Assembly: GCF_001427635.1 (NCBI RefSeq)
Contig: NZ_LMHA01000001.1
Span: forward strand, 1,019,501-1,083,500
DNA: 64,000 nt
Direction: 5' to 3'
From: Pseudoxanthomonas sp. Root65
Lineage (GTDB): Bacteria; Pseudomonadota; Gammaproteobacteria; Xanthomonadales; Xanthomonadaceae
Positions 18,135 through 28,470 of this stretch are shown one piece after another (the first letter of the stretch is position 1; the number at the start of each line of letters is the position of its first letter). Under the pieces are notes generated by a model. It was given only the letters and a program-made list of their open reading frames with translations, had not been told where the DNA came from and ran no database searches. A program made the position numbers and the translations under genes.

Positions 18135-18503
18135 TCAGCCCGGAAGGACATGCCCGATGCGCCATAGCACGCCGGTCGGATCGATCAGGGTGAAGTCACG
18201 GATGCCCCATGGCCTGTCATCCGGCGTGCTGAGGCGGACGGAGAACCGGGCAACCACGCCTGAGGCCTCGACATTCCGGTGCCAGTCATCCGCGTTCTCG
18301 ACCAGCAGGTGCATCACGAAATTCTCCGCATGCTCGCGTAGGTAGAACCGCGACAGCAGGAAGGCCGTGCTGCCATGGCGGAGATAGGCCAGCTCGTCCG
18401 ACTCCCTGATCGCCTCGAAGCCCAGCGCTTCGTAGAAGGCGATCGACTCCGCGAGATCCTTCGCGGGGACGAAGGCTTTCATTTCGATCGTGTCTAGGTT
18501 CAT
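18135..18503 (-). CDS. VOC superfamily (glyoxalase/bleomycin-resistance-like) protein
   Basis: A 122-residue protein with the paired beta-alpha-beta-beta-beta module of the vicinal oxygen chelate fold. Typical elements are AFVPAKDLAESIAFYEALGF at the start, then LRHGSTAFLL, and DRPWGIRDFTLIDPTGVLWRI at the end. Family members bind small molecules or catalyse metal-dependent reactions; the metal ligands are not obvious here, so a binding or resistance role is as likely as catalysis. It is upstream of the DUF924 gene on the same strand. Confidence 0.82.
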   Translation of the reverse strand: MNLDTIEMKAFVPAKDLAESIAFYEALGFEAIRESDELAYLRHGSTAFLLSRFYLREHAENFVMHLLVENADDWHRNVEASGVVARFSVRLSTPDDRPWGIRDFTLIDPTGVLWRIGHVLPG

Positions 18504-18554
18504 CCGGCCTGCCCTGCTGTCTGGTTCACGGATAATGCACGACGTTCGACCGGA

Positions 18555-19223
18555 TCAATGGGCCTTCGGAATCCCGGCGAGGATGGCCGCGATCTCCGAC
18601 CATTCCGGATCGTGCTCGGCGGAGATATCCATGAAGTCGTTCTCCGGCACCAGCGCTTCCATCGCAGCGACATCCGAGGCGTACAGAATCCAGCGCCGTT
18701 CTCCCAGCCCGGTGCTTCGCGCTGCATTGAGGAACACGCGCCGGTCCGGATCCCATTCACGGATGTCGTCCTCCAGTCCGTTCAGCGCCTCAAGATCGTC
18801 GGCGTAGAGGGGCAAGCCCTTCTCATCCTCTTCGTAGGCGACTACGATCGTGATGCGATGCGGGAACGCGGCCCGCACGTCGGCCGGTGGAAGCGCGGGC
18901 ATGACGCCCACGAAATGGGGGCGGCTCTCCGTCAGCGAGCGGAGCAGAAGCCACTGCTGATTTTCGCCGCTCCCGGCTTCGGATTGCGTAGAGGCGTTCA
19001 CCTGTCTTTGCTCCTTGCCCGGTTCCCAGTGCTTGGCTGGGGTCGCCAACGACGCGGACTCACTCATCGTTGCGGACCCGTCGACAGGGGTGCGGGATTC
19101 CATGCCGGTGGTGCTGCCCGCTTTCACGGGAAGCACCCCGCACAGAAGCAATCCCGCCATGACGGCATGTCTGCAAAGGAACATCACGCTGACATCGTCA
19201 TTCTTCACCACCCTGTTCCTCAT
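18555..19223 (-). CDS. exported protein with DUF695-like domain
   Basis: A 222-residue protein. A hydrophobic segment after about residue 20 (MAGLLLCGVLPVKAG) suggests export. Residues about 40-90 are low complexity, rich in Ser, Thr and Glu. The C-terminal part resembles DUF695: HRITIVVAYEED, then LEALNGLEDDI and the closing RRWILYASD. DUF695 domains are found in uncharacterised proteins and immunity-like proteins. The start at 19223 is uncertain; Met at 19184 would shorten the N-terminus. No close neighbours on the same strand share a clear function. Confidence 0.7.
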   Translation of the reverse strand: MRNRVVKNDDVSVMFLCRHAVMAGLLLCGVLPVKAGSTTGMESRTPVDGSATMSESASLATPAKHWEPGKEQRQVNASTQSEAGSGENQQWLLLRSLTESRPHFVGVMPALPPADVRAAFPHRITIVVAYEEDEKGLPLYADDLEALNGLEDDIREWDPDRRVFLNAARSTGLGERRWILYASDVAAMEALVPENDFMDISAEHDPEWSEIAAILAGIPKAH

Positions 19224-19264
19224 TCGCCGATGCGACCTCGTGTCATTGGCGGTGTTCGACGCTA

Positions 19265-20041
19265 CTACTCATCAAACCGCAAATGCCGCACCGACTTCCC
19301 GTTGCGGCGGATCAGCTTCAACGCTTCGATGCCGACGGTGATGTGGTTCTCCACGAATGACGAGCTGACCTTGGCGTCGCTGGCTTCGGTCTTGACGCCT
19401 TCGGGGATCATCGGCTGGTCGCTGACCAGCAGCAGGGCCCCCACGGGGATGCGGTTGGCGAAACCGGCAGCGAAGACGGTGGCCGTTTCCATGTCGATGG
19501 CCATGCAGCGCATCGCGCGCAGGCGCTCCTTGAAGGCGACGTCGTGTTCCCACACGCGGCGGTTGGTGGTGTAGACCGTGCCGGTCCAGTAGTCGTGGCC
19601 CAGGTCGCGGATCATGGTGGAGACCGCGCGCTGCAGCGCGAACGCCGGCAGCGCCGGCACTTCCGGCAGCAGATAGTCGTTGCTGGTGCCCTCGCCGCGG
19701 ATCGCCGCGATGGGCAGCACCAGGTCGCCCAGCTGGTTCTTGCGCTTCAGCCCGCCGCACTTGCCGAGGAACAGCACCGCCTTGGGCATGATGGCCGACA
19801 GCAGGTCCATCATGGTGGCGGCATTGGGGCTGCCCATGCCGAAGTTGATCATGGTGATGCCGTCGGCGGTGGCGCTGGCCATCGGCCGGTCCAGGCCGAC
19901 GATGGGCGCGCCGGTCAGCTGCGAAAACACGTTGAGGTAGCCGCCGAAATTGGTCAGCAGCACATGCTCGCCGAACTGATCCAGGGGCACGCCGGTGTAG
20001 CGCGGCAGCCAGTTGTCGACGATCTCGCTCTTGTCCTTCAT
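19265..20041 (-). CDS. amn: AMP nucleosidase (short form)
   Basis: A 258-residue enzyme of the PNP/UDP phosphorylase superfamily, expected to hydrolyse AMP to adenine and ribose 5-phosphate. Superfamily landmarks are NFGMGSPNAA, FLGKCGGLKRKNQLGDLVLP, the purine-site region VWEHDVAF and AIDMETATVFAAGFA, which carries the catalytic-site Glu/Thr, followed by LLLVSDQPM. It lacks the long N-terminal regulatory domain of E. coli Amn, as in the short family. GAGG lies five bases before the ATG at 20041. It is divergent from the amidohydrolase pair. Confidence 0.88.
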   Translation of the reverse strand: MKDKSEIVDNWLPRYTGVPLDQFGEHVLLTNFGGYLNVFSQLTGAPIVGLDRPMASATADGITMINFGMGSPNAATMMDLLSAIMPKAVLFLGKCGGLKRKNQLGDLVLPIAAIRGEGTSNDYLLPEVPALPAFALQRAVSTMIRDLGHDYWTGTVYTTNRRVWEHDVAFKERLRAMRCMAIDMETATVFAAGFANRIPVGALLLVSDQPMIPEGVKTEASDAKVSSSFVENHITVGIEALKLIRRNGKSVRHLRFDE

Positions 20042-20154
20042 GGAAGCCTCTTTTTCTTGTTGTTGTGTCGCGATTCTGGCACGACTGCGACGCACGCACT
20101 TGGCAAGGCGCGTCGCGGCCGGTTAGGTTTCGGGTCTGTTCCGGGGGATACACG

Positions 20155-21572
<1,418 letters not shown>

Positions 21573-21576
<4 letters not shown>

Positions 21577-22946
21577 AGCGCATCAGTAAAGTTTCCTTCC
21601 GTCATCCCGGCGAACGCCGGGACCCAGCGACTTTCGATGAGCCCCGCGATACCGACAGCAAGAGGCACTGGGTCACGGCCTTCGCCGGGATGACGGTGAG
21701 AACGCTGGCAATCGCGATCACACTGGCGTCGACCTCGCTCACCGCATTCGCTCAGGACATCCTCATCCGCAACGCCACCGTGCACACCGCCGGCGCGCAG
21801 GGCACGCTGCAGAACGCCGACGTACTGGTGCGCAATGGCGTGATCCAGTCCGTCGGCAGCGGCATCGCGGCGCCCGGCGCGACGGTGGTGGAGGCCAACG
21901 GGCGGCCGCTGACGCCGGCGTTCTTCGGTGGCATCACCGAGATCGGCATCGAGGAGGTGTCGGGTGAATCCTCGACGGTCGATGCGGCGGTGACGCTGGA
22001 AGACCAGCCGATGCGGCCGGAGTTCGACGTGACGCTGGCCTACAACCCGGCCTCGGTGCTGATTCCGGTGACGCGGGTGGAAGGCATCGGCTTCACCTTG
22101 CTGGCCGCGTCGACCGGCGGTTCCTTCATCGCCGGCCAGGGCGGCGTGATGCGGCTGGACGGCAGCGCCGATCCGGTCGGTCCGCGCGCGCTGTTCGTGC
22201 GGTTGGGCAGTGGCGGCGCGGAACTGGCCGGCAAGTCGCGGGCGGCGCAGTGGATGCTGCTGGACCAGATGGTGGCCGAGGCGCGTGGCCGCGTGCCGGC
22301 CGATTCGCCGCATGCGCTGCTGACGCCGGCCGGTCGCGCCACGCTGGCGCGCTACCTGGCCGGCAATGGCCGCATCGTGGTGCAGGTGCACCGGGCCGCC
22401 GACATCCGCCAGCTGCTGCGCTGGGCCCAGCGCGAGAACGTGCGCATCGCCATCGTCGGCGGTGCGGAAGCGTGGAAGCTGGCGCCGCAGCTGGCGCAGG
22501 CGAAGGTGCCGGTGTTCGTGGATGCGCTGGCCGCGCTGCCGGCCGACTTCGACCAGATCGGCGCGTCGCTGGAGAACGCGGCGCGGCTGGACGGCGCCGG
22601 CGTGAGCGTCAGCTTTTCGCAGGCCGGCGATGCCTCGCACAATGCGCGCAAGATCCGCCAGCTGGCCGGCAACGCGGTGGCCAACGGCCTGCCGTGGGAA
22701 GACGGCCTGGCCGGCCTGACCCGCGTGCCGGCGGAGGCGTTCGGCGTGGGCGACCGCGTGGGCACCATCGCGCCGGGCAAACTGGCCGACCTGGTGCTGT
22801 GGAGCGGCGATCCGCTGGACGTGGCCCACACGGCGGAACAGCTGTGGCTGGGTGGACGGGCGATCCCGATGCGCTCGCGCCAGACCGAACTGCGCGACCG
22901 CTACCTTCAGCAGGCCGGTCCGCTGCCGCGCGCGTATTCAAAGTAA
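21573..22946 (+). CDS. amidohydrolase-like protein lacking metal ligands, with REP insertion in N-terminus
   Basis: Paralogue of the upstream gene with the same beta-sandwich ends (LIRNATVHTAGAQG, GTIAPGKLADLVLWSGDPL). The first metal motif is absent: where the neighbour has DVHSHLG this protein has AFFGGITEIG, and the HSD motif is replaced by FSQAGD. It is thus probably catalytically dead or a partner subunit. A GTG start at 21573 overlaps the previous stop and has AGGAGG seven bases upstream. A 98-base palindromic repeat (21599-21696) then adds about 33 residues, including HPGERRDPA and AFAGMT, before a signal-like stretch TLAIAITLASTSLTAFAQ. An ATG at 21690 inside the repeat is an alternative start but has no ribosome site. 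Confidence 0.8.
21599..21696. repeat. REP-like palindromic element inside a coding region
   Basis: Arms 21599-21627 and 21668-21696 (29 bases each, two mismatches when paired) belong to the same family as the element at 11234. It lies in frame and without stops within the start region of the second amidohydrolase gene. It could also form an mRNA hairpin just behind the GTG start. Confidence 0.9.
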
Positions 22947-22962
22947 GCGACGCCGGGCGGCG

Positions 22963-24642
22963 TCATTCCACGGAGGCGCCCGCGGGCGCCTCCGTCAGTC
23001 CTGCGCCCTCGCACGGGGCCTCTTCGGCGACGATGCGGTCGCCGCCGGCCCGCTTGGCCACGTACATCGCCTGGTCGGCGCGCGCGATCAGCGAGGCCAC
23101 GGTATCGCCGTCGCGCGCCTGTGCGGCGCCGATGCTGGCGGTCACGCCTACGGCCACGCCTTCCACCTGCGCGCAGTCGTGGCGGATGCGTGCGCAGACC
23201 TCTTCGCCGATGCGCATGGCGGTGTGCAGTTCGACGCCGGACAGCACCAGCACGAACTCCTCGCCACCCAGCCGGCCGAGCTGGTCGCCGTACTGGAACT
23301 GCTGGCTGACCACGCGCGTCACCGCGCGCAGGCAGGCATCGCCGATGGCGTGACCATGGCGGTCGTTGACCTGCTTGAAGTGGTCCAGGTCGATGAAGAG
23401 CAGCGACACGGGAATGTGTTCGCGCGGGCGTTCGATCAGCGCCCAGTCGAGGCGGTGTTCGATGGCGGCGCGGTTGAGCATGCCGGTCAGGCCATCGCGC
23501 TCGGCATGCGCCTTGGCGCGGTCGCGCTCGCGGCGGAAGGTCAGCATGCGGTCGGCCAGGCCCAGCGCGAGCACGACGGCGGTGAACGCCAATACCCACG
23601 GCAATCCGTATTCCAGCCACGGCTCCGGCCGCTCGCCGCCGCTGAAGCGGAACGCGCGCATCATGGTGAACACCAGCAGCGGCACCCAGGCGATCAGCAC
23701 ATAGGCGGCATGGCGCTGGCCGCGGAACCAGGCCACCACCAGCGTGGCGAGCGTGATGGCGTTGGTCAGCAGGAACAGGGCATTGGCGATGTCGGGGAAC
23801 CACGCCTTGTCGGCCGGCCAGGGCGACAGCAGCAGAACAAGGGTCGCGCCGCAGCCGTAGACGCCGACGGCGCGCATCGCCAGCGCCAGCCGCGGCGTGG
23901 CCTGGCGCAGGCCGGCGTAGTCCAGCCACAGCAGGACCAGCAGGATGGTGGCCAGCGAGCCGGAGAGCCAGATGCCCTGCGCACCGAAGCGCGCCAGCAC
24001 CGACAAGCCCGGCCACGCGTACGCTTCGCCGTACGAGCACAGGGCGTACAGCAGCTGGAACAGCATGGCGCCGGCGTACAGCAGGTAGACGCGGTCGCGC
24101 AGCATGGCCCAGAACAGCAGCACCGCCAGCGACACGCCCAGCACCATGCCGATCGCCGGCAGCACCAGCCGCACATGCCAGAGATCGGCGGCGGCGTAGG
24201 CCGGGGCGGATTCCACGGCGACCCGCAACGGATAGCGCGCGCCCTCGACCTTCACGTCGACCGGGCCATCGCCGGTCAGCGGGAACACCAGGGCACGCCG
24301 GCTGTACTGCGGCTCGAGACCGGCGCTGAAGATGTCCTGCCGGCGTGGCGCGGCGCCGCTGCCGTCCTTCACGGTCACGCGCGCGGTGTACGGGTGGTAG
24401 AACACCAGCAGTGGCTGCGAGACGCCCGGCGTGGGGTGCACCCGCCACGTGCCGTTGCCGATCACGCGCATGCCCCCGGCGTCGCCCTCGAAGCGACGTT
24501 CCGAAAACAGTCCCGCGCGCTGTCCGGCCTGCTGTTCCAGCGCCACTGGCTGGAGGCGGTCGATCCGCGCGATGTTCTCCCCACGCGCGCCTACCGGCAG
24601 CAGGGCCAGCAGCAGCAGTAACGACCCCCACCGCTGTGTCAT
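22963..24642 (-). CDS. 7TM-DISM diguanylate cyclase (GGDEF)
   Basis: A 559-residue membrane enzyme. After a signal peptide (about 1-21) comes a periplasmic DISM-like sensory domain (to about 170), seven membrane segments (about 178-370) and a C-terminal GGDEF domain. The active site is RLGGEEF near residue 458, with DRDGLTGMLNR and FIDLDHFKQVNDRHGH, so it should make cyclic di-GMP. The usual inhibitory RxxD site before GGEEF reads QYGD, so product inhibition is probably lost. A consensus Clp/CRP site lies 70 bases upstream. It is convergent with the amidohydrolase pair; an 11+11-base palindrome at 22972-22993 falls in its last codons. Confidence 0.92.
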   Translation of the reverse strand: MTQRWGSLLLLLALLPVGARGENIARIDRLQPVALEQQAGQRAGLFSERRFEGDAGGMRVIGNGTWRVHPTPGVSQPLLVFYHPYTARVTVKDGSGAAPRRQDIFSAGLEPQYSRRALVFPLTGDGPVDVKVEGARYPLRVAVESAPAYAAADLWHVRLVLPAIGMVLGVSLAVLLFWAMLRDRVYLLYAGAMLFQLLYALCSYGEAYAWPGLSVLARFGAQGIWLSGSLATILLVLLWLDYAGLRQATPRLALAMRAVGVYGCGATLVLLLSPWPADKAWFPDIANALFLLTNAITLATLVVAWFRGQRHAAYVLIAWVPLLVFTMMRAFRFSGGERPEPWLEYGLPWVLAFTAVVLALGLADRMLTFRRERDRAKAHAERDGLTGMLNRAAIEHRLDWALIERPREHIPVSLLFIDLDHFKQVNDRHGHAIGDACLRAVTRVVSQQFQYGDQLGRLGGEEFVLVLSGVELHTAMRIGEEVCARIRHDCAQVEGVAVGVTASIGAAQARDGDTVASLIARADQAMYVAKRAGGDRIVAEEAPCEGAGLTEAPAGASVE

Positions 24643-24711
24643 GTTGCCCCTTCCCTATGCGGCGAGTGTCGGGCCGGGCCTGGAGCGGGACAAGCCGCAT
24701 CCGGGCCGATT

Positions 24712-24727
24712 TGTGACTTGATTCACA
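24712..24727. promoter_or_regulatory. consensus Clp/CRP-type operator
   Basis: TGTGACTTGATTCACA matches the TGTGA-N6-TCACA consensus exactly. In xanthomonads the CRP homologue Clp binds this motif and is released by cyclic di-GMP (established for Xanthomonas). It lies 70 bases upstream of the cyclase start (24642) and 178 bases before the DegV gene, so the cyclase is the likelier target. Confidence 0.75.
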
Positions 24728-24790
24728 TAACTTGTGCGCACGGGACCCCGACGTCCATCTGACCGCGGCCCCGTTTTGCCGGCCGGATCA

Positions 24791-24808
24791 CGTCACAAAA
24801 GAGTGACG
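24791..24808. promoter_or_regulatory. 18-bp dyad upstream of degV-like gene
   Basis: CGTCAC-AAAAGA-GTGACG is a perfect 6+6 inverted repeat with a six-base A-rich spacer, 97 bases before the first DegV gene. It could be an operator for an unidentified dimeric regulator; its half-sites face the opposite way to a CRP site. Confidence 0.4.
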
Positions 24809-24904
24809 CAACGCACACTTCATGCGTTTATCCAGCGACTTGAGTGCCGTTCTCCGCTAGTTTTCCGGAGATAGATACAAATGCGACGATGCCGGGAGGG
24901 GCTA

Positions 24905-25849
24905 ATGCGCATTGGGATAGTCGTCGATTCGGCGTGCGACCTGCCGCTGGAATACCTCGAACAACACAACATCGTGATCCTGCCGATCACGGTGCGCATC
25001 GGCGAGGCCGTGCTGGCCGACCACCGCGACGAGCAGGCCACGCTGAGCTTCCTGCACGCGCACGTGGCCGAGCGCGGCCACGAGGCCGAGACCACGCCGT
25101 TCACCGTCAACCAGATCCGCGACCTGTTCCTGGGCCGCCTGGTGATCGATTACGACCACGTCTTCTGCATGACGATCACCAAGACGCGGTCGCCGATCCA
25201 CGAGAACGCGATGCAGGCCAGCTTCGCCATCCTCAACGACTACAAGCCGGTGCGGCAGGCTGCGGGCCACAACTCGCCGTTCGCGTTGCGGGTGATCGAC
25301 ACGCAGAACCTGTTCGCCGCGCAGGGCATCACCGCCGTCGAAGCCGTGCGCATGCGCGATGCCGGTGCCAACGTGCAGCAGATCCGCGTGCGGCTGGAGG
25401 AGCTGGCCAACCACACGCACGGCTACATGATCCCGCGCGACCTGTACTACCTGCGCAACCGCGCGCGCACCAAGGGCGACCGCAGCGTCGGTCTGCTCAG
25501 CGCCGCGCTGGGCAGCGCGTTGGACATCAAGCCCGTGCTGTACGGCCACGCCGGCAACACCGAGCCCGTGGCCAAGATCAAGGGCTTCGAGAACGCGGTG
25601 GAGCAGATGTTCAAGTTCACCGGCAACCGCGTGATGGCCGGCCTGATGACGCCGACGCTGTGCCTGAGCTACGGCGGCGAACTGGCGGAACTGCGCGCCC
25701 TGCCCGGCTACCAGCGCCTGCGCGACATCTGCGAGAACAATCAGGTCGAGGTGTTCGAGAGCGTGATGAGCCTGACCGGCATGGTCAACGTGGGCAAGGG
25801 CGCGGTGGTGGCCGCCTTCGCCGCGCCGCCGGCGCCGTTCAAGGTCTGA
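24905..25849 (+). CDS. DegV family fatty-acid-binding protein, copy 1
   Basis: A 314-residue protein of the DegV (FakB-like) family, which binds fatty acids and in Gram-positives presents them to a kinase. Family blocks are IGIVVDSACDLP at the start, ITKTRSPIHENAMQASFAIL (ligand pocket), ALRVIDTQNLFAAQGI, LYYLRNRARTKGD and KPVLYGHAGNTEPVAKIKG. It is somewhat longer than the usual 280 residues. A strong GGGAGGGG precedes the ATG; the open frame upstream from 24881 was rejected. It is the first of a tandem pair with no FakA-like kinase in the window. Confidence 0.88.
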   Translation: MRIGIVVDSACDLPLEYLEQHNIVILPITVRIGEAVLADHRDEQATLSFLHAHVAERGHEAETTPFTVNQIRDLFLGRLVIDYDHVFCMTITKTRSPIHENAMQASFAILNDYKPVRQAAGHNSPFALRVIDTQNLFAAQGITAVEAVRMRDAGANVQQIRVRLEELANHTHGYMIPRDLYYLRNRARTKGDRSVGLLSAALGSALDIKPVLYGHAGNTEPVAKIKGFENAVEQMFKFTGNRVMAGLMTPTLCLSYGGELAELRALPGYQRLRDICENNQVEVFESVMSLTGMVNVGKGAVVAAFAAPPAPFKV

Positions 25850-26062
25850 TCCTGCACGGGCGCGCCGCAGCGCGCGCTCAGAACACAATCACATTGGTGC
25901 ACGACACCGCGCACAGTCGTCGCGGAACGCGTGCGCGATTCCGCAGCTCGAGACCGGCAGGGCTGCGACACCGCCCGCAGTTCCCGCCAATGTGCCAAGA
26001 CAGCCGCCCGCGCATTGCCTAGCGTTCGCTCCGGGGATGGGACATCGGAAGGGAGCGGCGGC

Positions 26063-27022
26063 ATGCGCATCGGCATCGTGGTCGACTCCGCCTGTGACCT
26101 GCCGGCGGAATTCATCCGCCGGCATGGCATCGAGATCCTGCCGCAGCAGGTCAGGATTGGCGATGCCCTGCTCCGCGACCGGCATGACGACGACGAGCGC
26201 CGGCACTGCCTGGCGAGCCGGTCGCTGGTGCACGAGCGCAGCATCGAAACGCTGCCGCCCACGGTGGACGACGTGCGCCGCCTGCTGCTGGAGCGCTGGG
26301 TGATCGACTACGACCACCTCTTCTGCCTGACCACCTCCGGGCGACGCAGCCGCCTGCACCACAACGTCATGCAGGCCGGCTTCGCCATCCTCAACGACTA
26401 CCATCCGCTGCGTCAGGCCGCCGGGCACGCGTCGCCATTCGCGCTGCGCGTCATCGATACCCACAGCCTGTCGGTCGGCCAGGGCATCACCGCGCACGAG
26501 GCGGTGCGCCTGCGCGGCGCGGGGGAGAGCGTGGCGCGGCTGCGCGCGCGGCTGGAACTGCTGGCGGCCCACACCTACGCCTATGTGGTGCCGCGCGACC
26601 CGCGCTATCTCGCCGCACGCAGCCAGGATCGGATCGAGCGCGGCGTGGGCATGGCCGGCGCCATCGTCGGCGGCCTGCTGGACATGAAGCCGCTGATCCG
26701 TGCGCATCGCGGCACCCAAACTGCCGTCGCGATGGTGCGCGGCTTCGAATCGGCGGTACGGCGGCTGTTCGACTTCACCCGCCGCCGCATCGAGAGCGGC
26801 CTGCTGGCGCCGGTGCTGTGCGTGGGCTACGGCGGCGAACTGTCCGAGCTGCGCGCGCTGCCGGGCCATGAGGCGCTGCGCAACGCCTGCATTGCGGCGG
26901 GCGTGGTGATGACGGAATGCAGCCTGAGCCTCACCAGCCTGGCCGACCTGGGCTACGGCGCGCTGGGCGTCGGCTTCGCGGCGGGGCCGCATGCGTTCGA
27001 CGATGGCATAACGTCGGGCTAA
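26063..27022 (+). CDS. DegV family protein, copy 2
   Basis: A 319-residue paralogue of the preceding gene in tandem, with long shared blocks (MRIGIVVDSACDLP, QAGFAILNDY, GHASPFALRVIDTHSL, CVGYGGELSELRALPGHEAL). It differs in charged loops such as HDDDERRH near residue 55, and its pocket region reads TTSGRRSRLHHNVMQAGF where copy 1 has ITKTRSPIHENAMQASF. It may have diverged in ligand preference. The start at 26063 has GGGAG upstream; the open frame from 25931 includes intergenic sequence. The 213-base gap from copy 1 suggests its own promoter. Confidence 0.87.
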   Translation: MRIGIVVDSACDLPAEFIRRHGIEILPQQVRIGDALLRDRHDDDERRHCLASRSLVHERSIETLPPTVDDVRRLLLERWVIDYDHLFCLTTSGRRSRLHHNVMQAGFAILNDYHPLRQAAGHASPFALRVIDTHSLSVGQGITAHEAVRLRGAGESVARLRARLELLAAHTYAYVVPRDPRYLAARSQDRIERGVGMAGAIVGGLLDMKPLIRAHRGTQTAVAMVRGFESAVRRLFDFTRRRIESGLLAPVLCVGYGGELSELRALPGHEALRNACIAAGVVMTECSLSLTSLADLGYGALGVGFAAGPHAFDDGITSG

Positions 27023-27067
27023 CACCCCGGTTGGCTACGCTACGCGTCCAGAGTCTGCGGGGGTGCC

Positions 27068-27412
27068 ATGGCCGTCCGTTACTACATCAGCCTGCCGGAT
27101 CCGCGCCGCGCGCGCGGCGGCGATCCGGCTTTCAGCTTCGATGCGCACGGCGCGGACGAATTCGCCGCGCAGTTGCAGCATGCACTGCGCACCAGCAGCC
27201 TGTTCGAGCGCTGGCGCGCGCGCCAGGATGAACCCGATGAAGTCGATCCCGGCCTCGGCGTGACCGACGACGATGCCACCGTGCGTGGCCAGCAAGACGA
27301 CCTGAGCATCCTGCTGGTGGCGACGTCGTCGATTCCCGGCCAGGTGCTGAAGCACCGCCTGCGCCTGCTGGCCGGCAGCGCCTGGGAGCTGCGTGACGTT
27401 TCCGCGGCGTAG
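27068..27412 (+). CDS. conserved hypothetical small protein
   Basis: A 114-residue acidic soluble protein with no signal peptide or membrane segment. It begins MAVRYYISLPDPRRARGG and ends with a patterned helix-strand region SILLVATSSIPGQVLKHRLR. GGGGGTG lies just before the ATG, supporting translation. I recognise no domain. It is 33 bases upstream of the Dph6-like gene on the same strand and may be cotranscribed with it. Confidence 0.65.
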   Translation: MAVRYYISLPDPRRARGGDPAFSFDAHGADEFAAQLQHALRTSSLFERWRARQDEPDEVDPGLGVTDDDATVRGQQDDLSILLVATSSIPGQVLKHRLRLLAGSAWELRDVSAA

Positions 27413-27445
27413 CCGTCCCACGGCCCGCACCCGCGTCGCTTGCCG

Positions 27446-28129
27446 ATGACGACCCGCCTGCCGGTACTGATGGCGTGGAGCGGCGGCAAGGACGCAGCGT
27501 GGACGTTGCACGTGCTACGCCAGCGCGCCGAGGTTGAGGTGGTCGGTTTGCTGACCACGATCACCCGCGAGTACGACCGCATCTCCATGCAGGGCATCCG
27601 CCGCAGCGTGCTGCACGCGCAGGCCGGCGCCACCGGCCTGCCGCTGATCGAAGCGATGATTCCTGCGCGCTGCGTCAACGACGATTACGAGCAGGCGATG
27701 GCGGCCGCGCTGGCGGACGCCGCGCGACGCTGGCCGAGCCTGCACACGGTCGCGTTCGGCGACCTGTTTCTGGAAGACATCCGTGCCTGGCGCGTGGAGA
27801 ACCTGGCGAAGATCGGCTGGGAGGTACTAACGCCGCTGTTCGGTGCGGATACCGCCAGGCTGGCGCGGGAGATGCTCGACGGCGGCCTGCGTGCGAACCT
27901 GTGCTGCGTGGATACGCAGCAGCTCGATGCGCGTTTCGCAGGAAGCGCGTTCGACGCCACGCTGCTCGCCGCGTTACCGACCGGCATCGATCCCTGCGGC
28001 GAGAATGGCGAGTTCCATACCTGCGTATGGTCCGGACCGATGTTCGACGCGCCGCTCGCGCTGCTGAAGGGCGACACCGAACTGCGCGACGGACGCTTCG
28101 CCTACACCGACTACGCGTTGCCGGTGTGA
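27446..28129 (+). CDS. Dph6-like ATP pyrophosphatase (adenine nucleotide alpha hydrolase fold)
   Basis: A 227-residue protein related to diphthine-ammonia ligase. The PP-loop is AWSGGKDAAW, and the family-specific blocks VAFGDLFLEDIRAWR and GENGEFHTCV are both present. Bacteria lack diphthamide, so the substrate is some other carboxylate or tRNA/cofactor; this is unknown. The ATG at 27446 is preferred over TTG at 27440. The last 19 bases overlap the end of the convergent monooxygenase gene. Confidence 0.82.
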   Translation: MTTRLPVLMAWSGGKDAAWTLHVLRQRAEVEVVGLLTTITREYDRISMQGIRRSVLHAQAGATGLPLIEAMIPARCVNDDYEQAMAAALADAARRWPSLHTVAFGDLFLEDIRAWRVENLAKIGWEVLTPLFGADTARLAREMLDGGLRANLCCVDTQQLDARFAGSAFDATLLAALPTGIDPCGENGEFHTCVWSGPMFDAPLALLKGDTELRDGRFAYTDYALPV

Positions 28130-28470
28130 CCCGCCGCCGGCCAGTTGGCCAACGGGACCAGCACCTGCGGTTCGCGCGGTCCCTGCAGCAGATCCGGCAA
28201 CCGAGCTTCGTAGTCGCGCCGGTAGGGCTTGTCCTGTCGCACGAGGAACGTCGCCACATCGGGTTCGGCCCAGCGCTCGTACAGCGTGAACAGGGTTGGA
28301 TCGTTCGCGTCGCGGTGCAGGGCGCACGAGAGGAAGGTGTCCTCCTTCGACATCGCCCCGACGATGTCGTGCACCGCCCGCAGCCATTCGTCGACCCGTT
28401 CCGGCTTCACCCGCAGGCGGACGTAGAACACCAGCGGAACGGGCGTGTCGGTAGCGTGGTCGAGGCTCAT
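28111..28470 (-). CDS. antibiotic biosynthesis monooxygenase (ABM)-family protein
   Basis: A 119-residue protein with the ferredoxin-like ABM fold: [20 protein letters not shown], then [20 protein letters not shown] and the closing [16 protein letters not shown]. Relatives such as YgiN act as small quinol or heme-free oxygenases. Its start overlaps the stop of fghA by four bases (ATGA), so it is the translationally coupled last gene of the formaldehyde operon. This suggests a role in handling reactive aldehydes or oxidised quinones. Its 3' end overlaps the convergent Dph6-like gene. Confidence 0.85.
   Translation of the reverse strand: MSLDHATDTPVPLVFYVRLRVKPERVDEWLRAVHDIVGAMSKEDTFLSCALHRDANDPTLFTLYERWAEPDVATFLVRQDKPYRRDYEARLPDLLQGPREPQVLVPLANWPAAGHTGNA

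Noticed and set aside
22972..22993. 22-base perfect palindrome as a terminator between the amidohydrolase and cyclase genes
   Set aside because: There is no T-run on either strand and it lies inside the last codons of the cyclase gene (encoding EAPAGAS), so it is not called as a terminator.
24791..24808. Second CRP/Clp site
   Set aside because: The half-sites are in the reverse order (TCAC-N6-GTGA), which is not the CRP arrangement.
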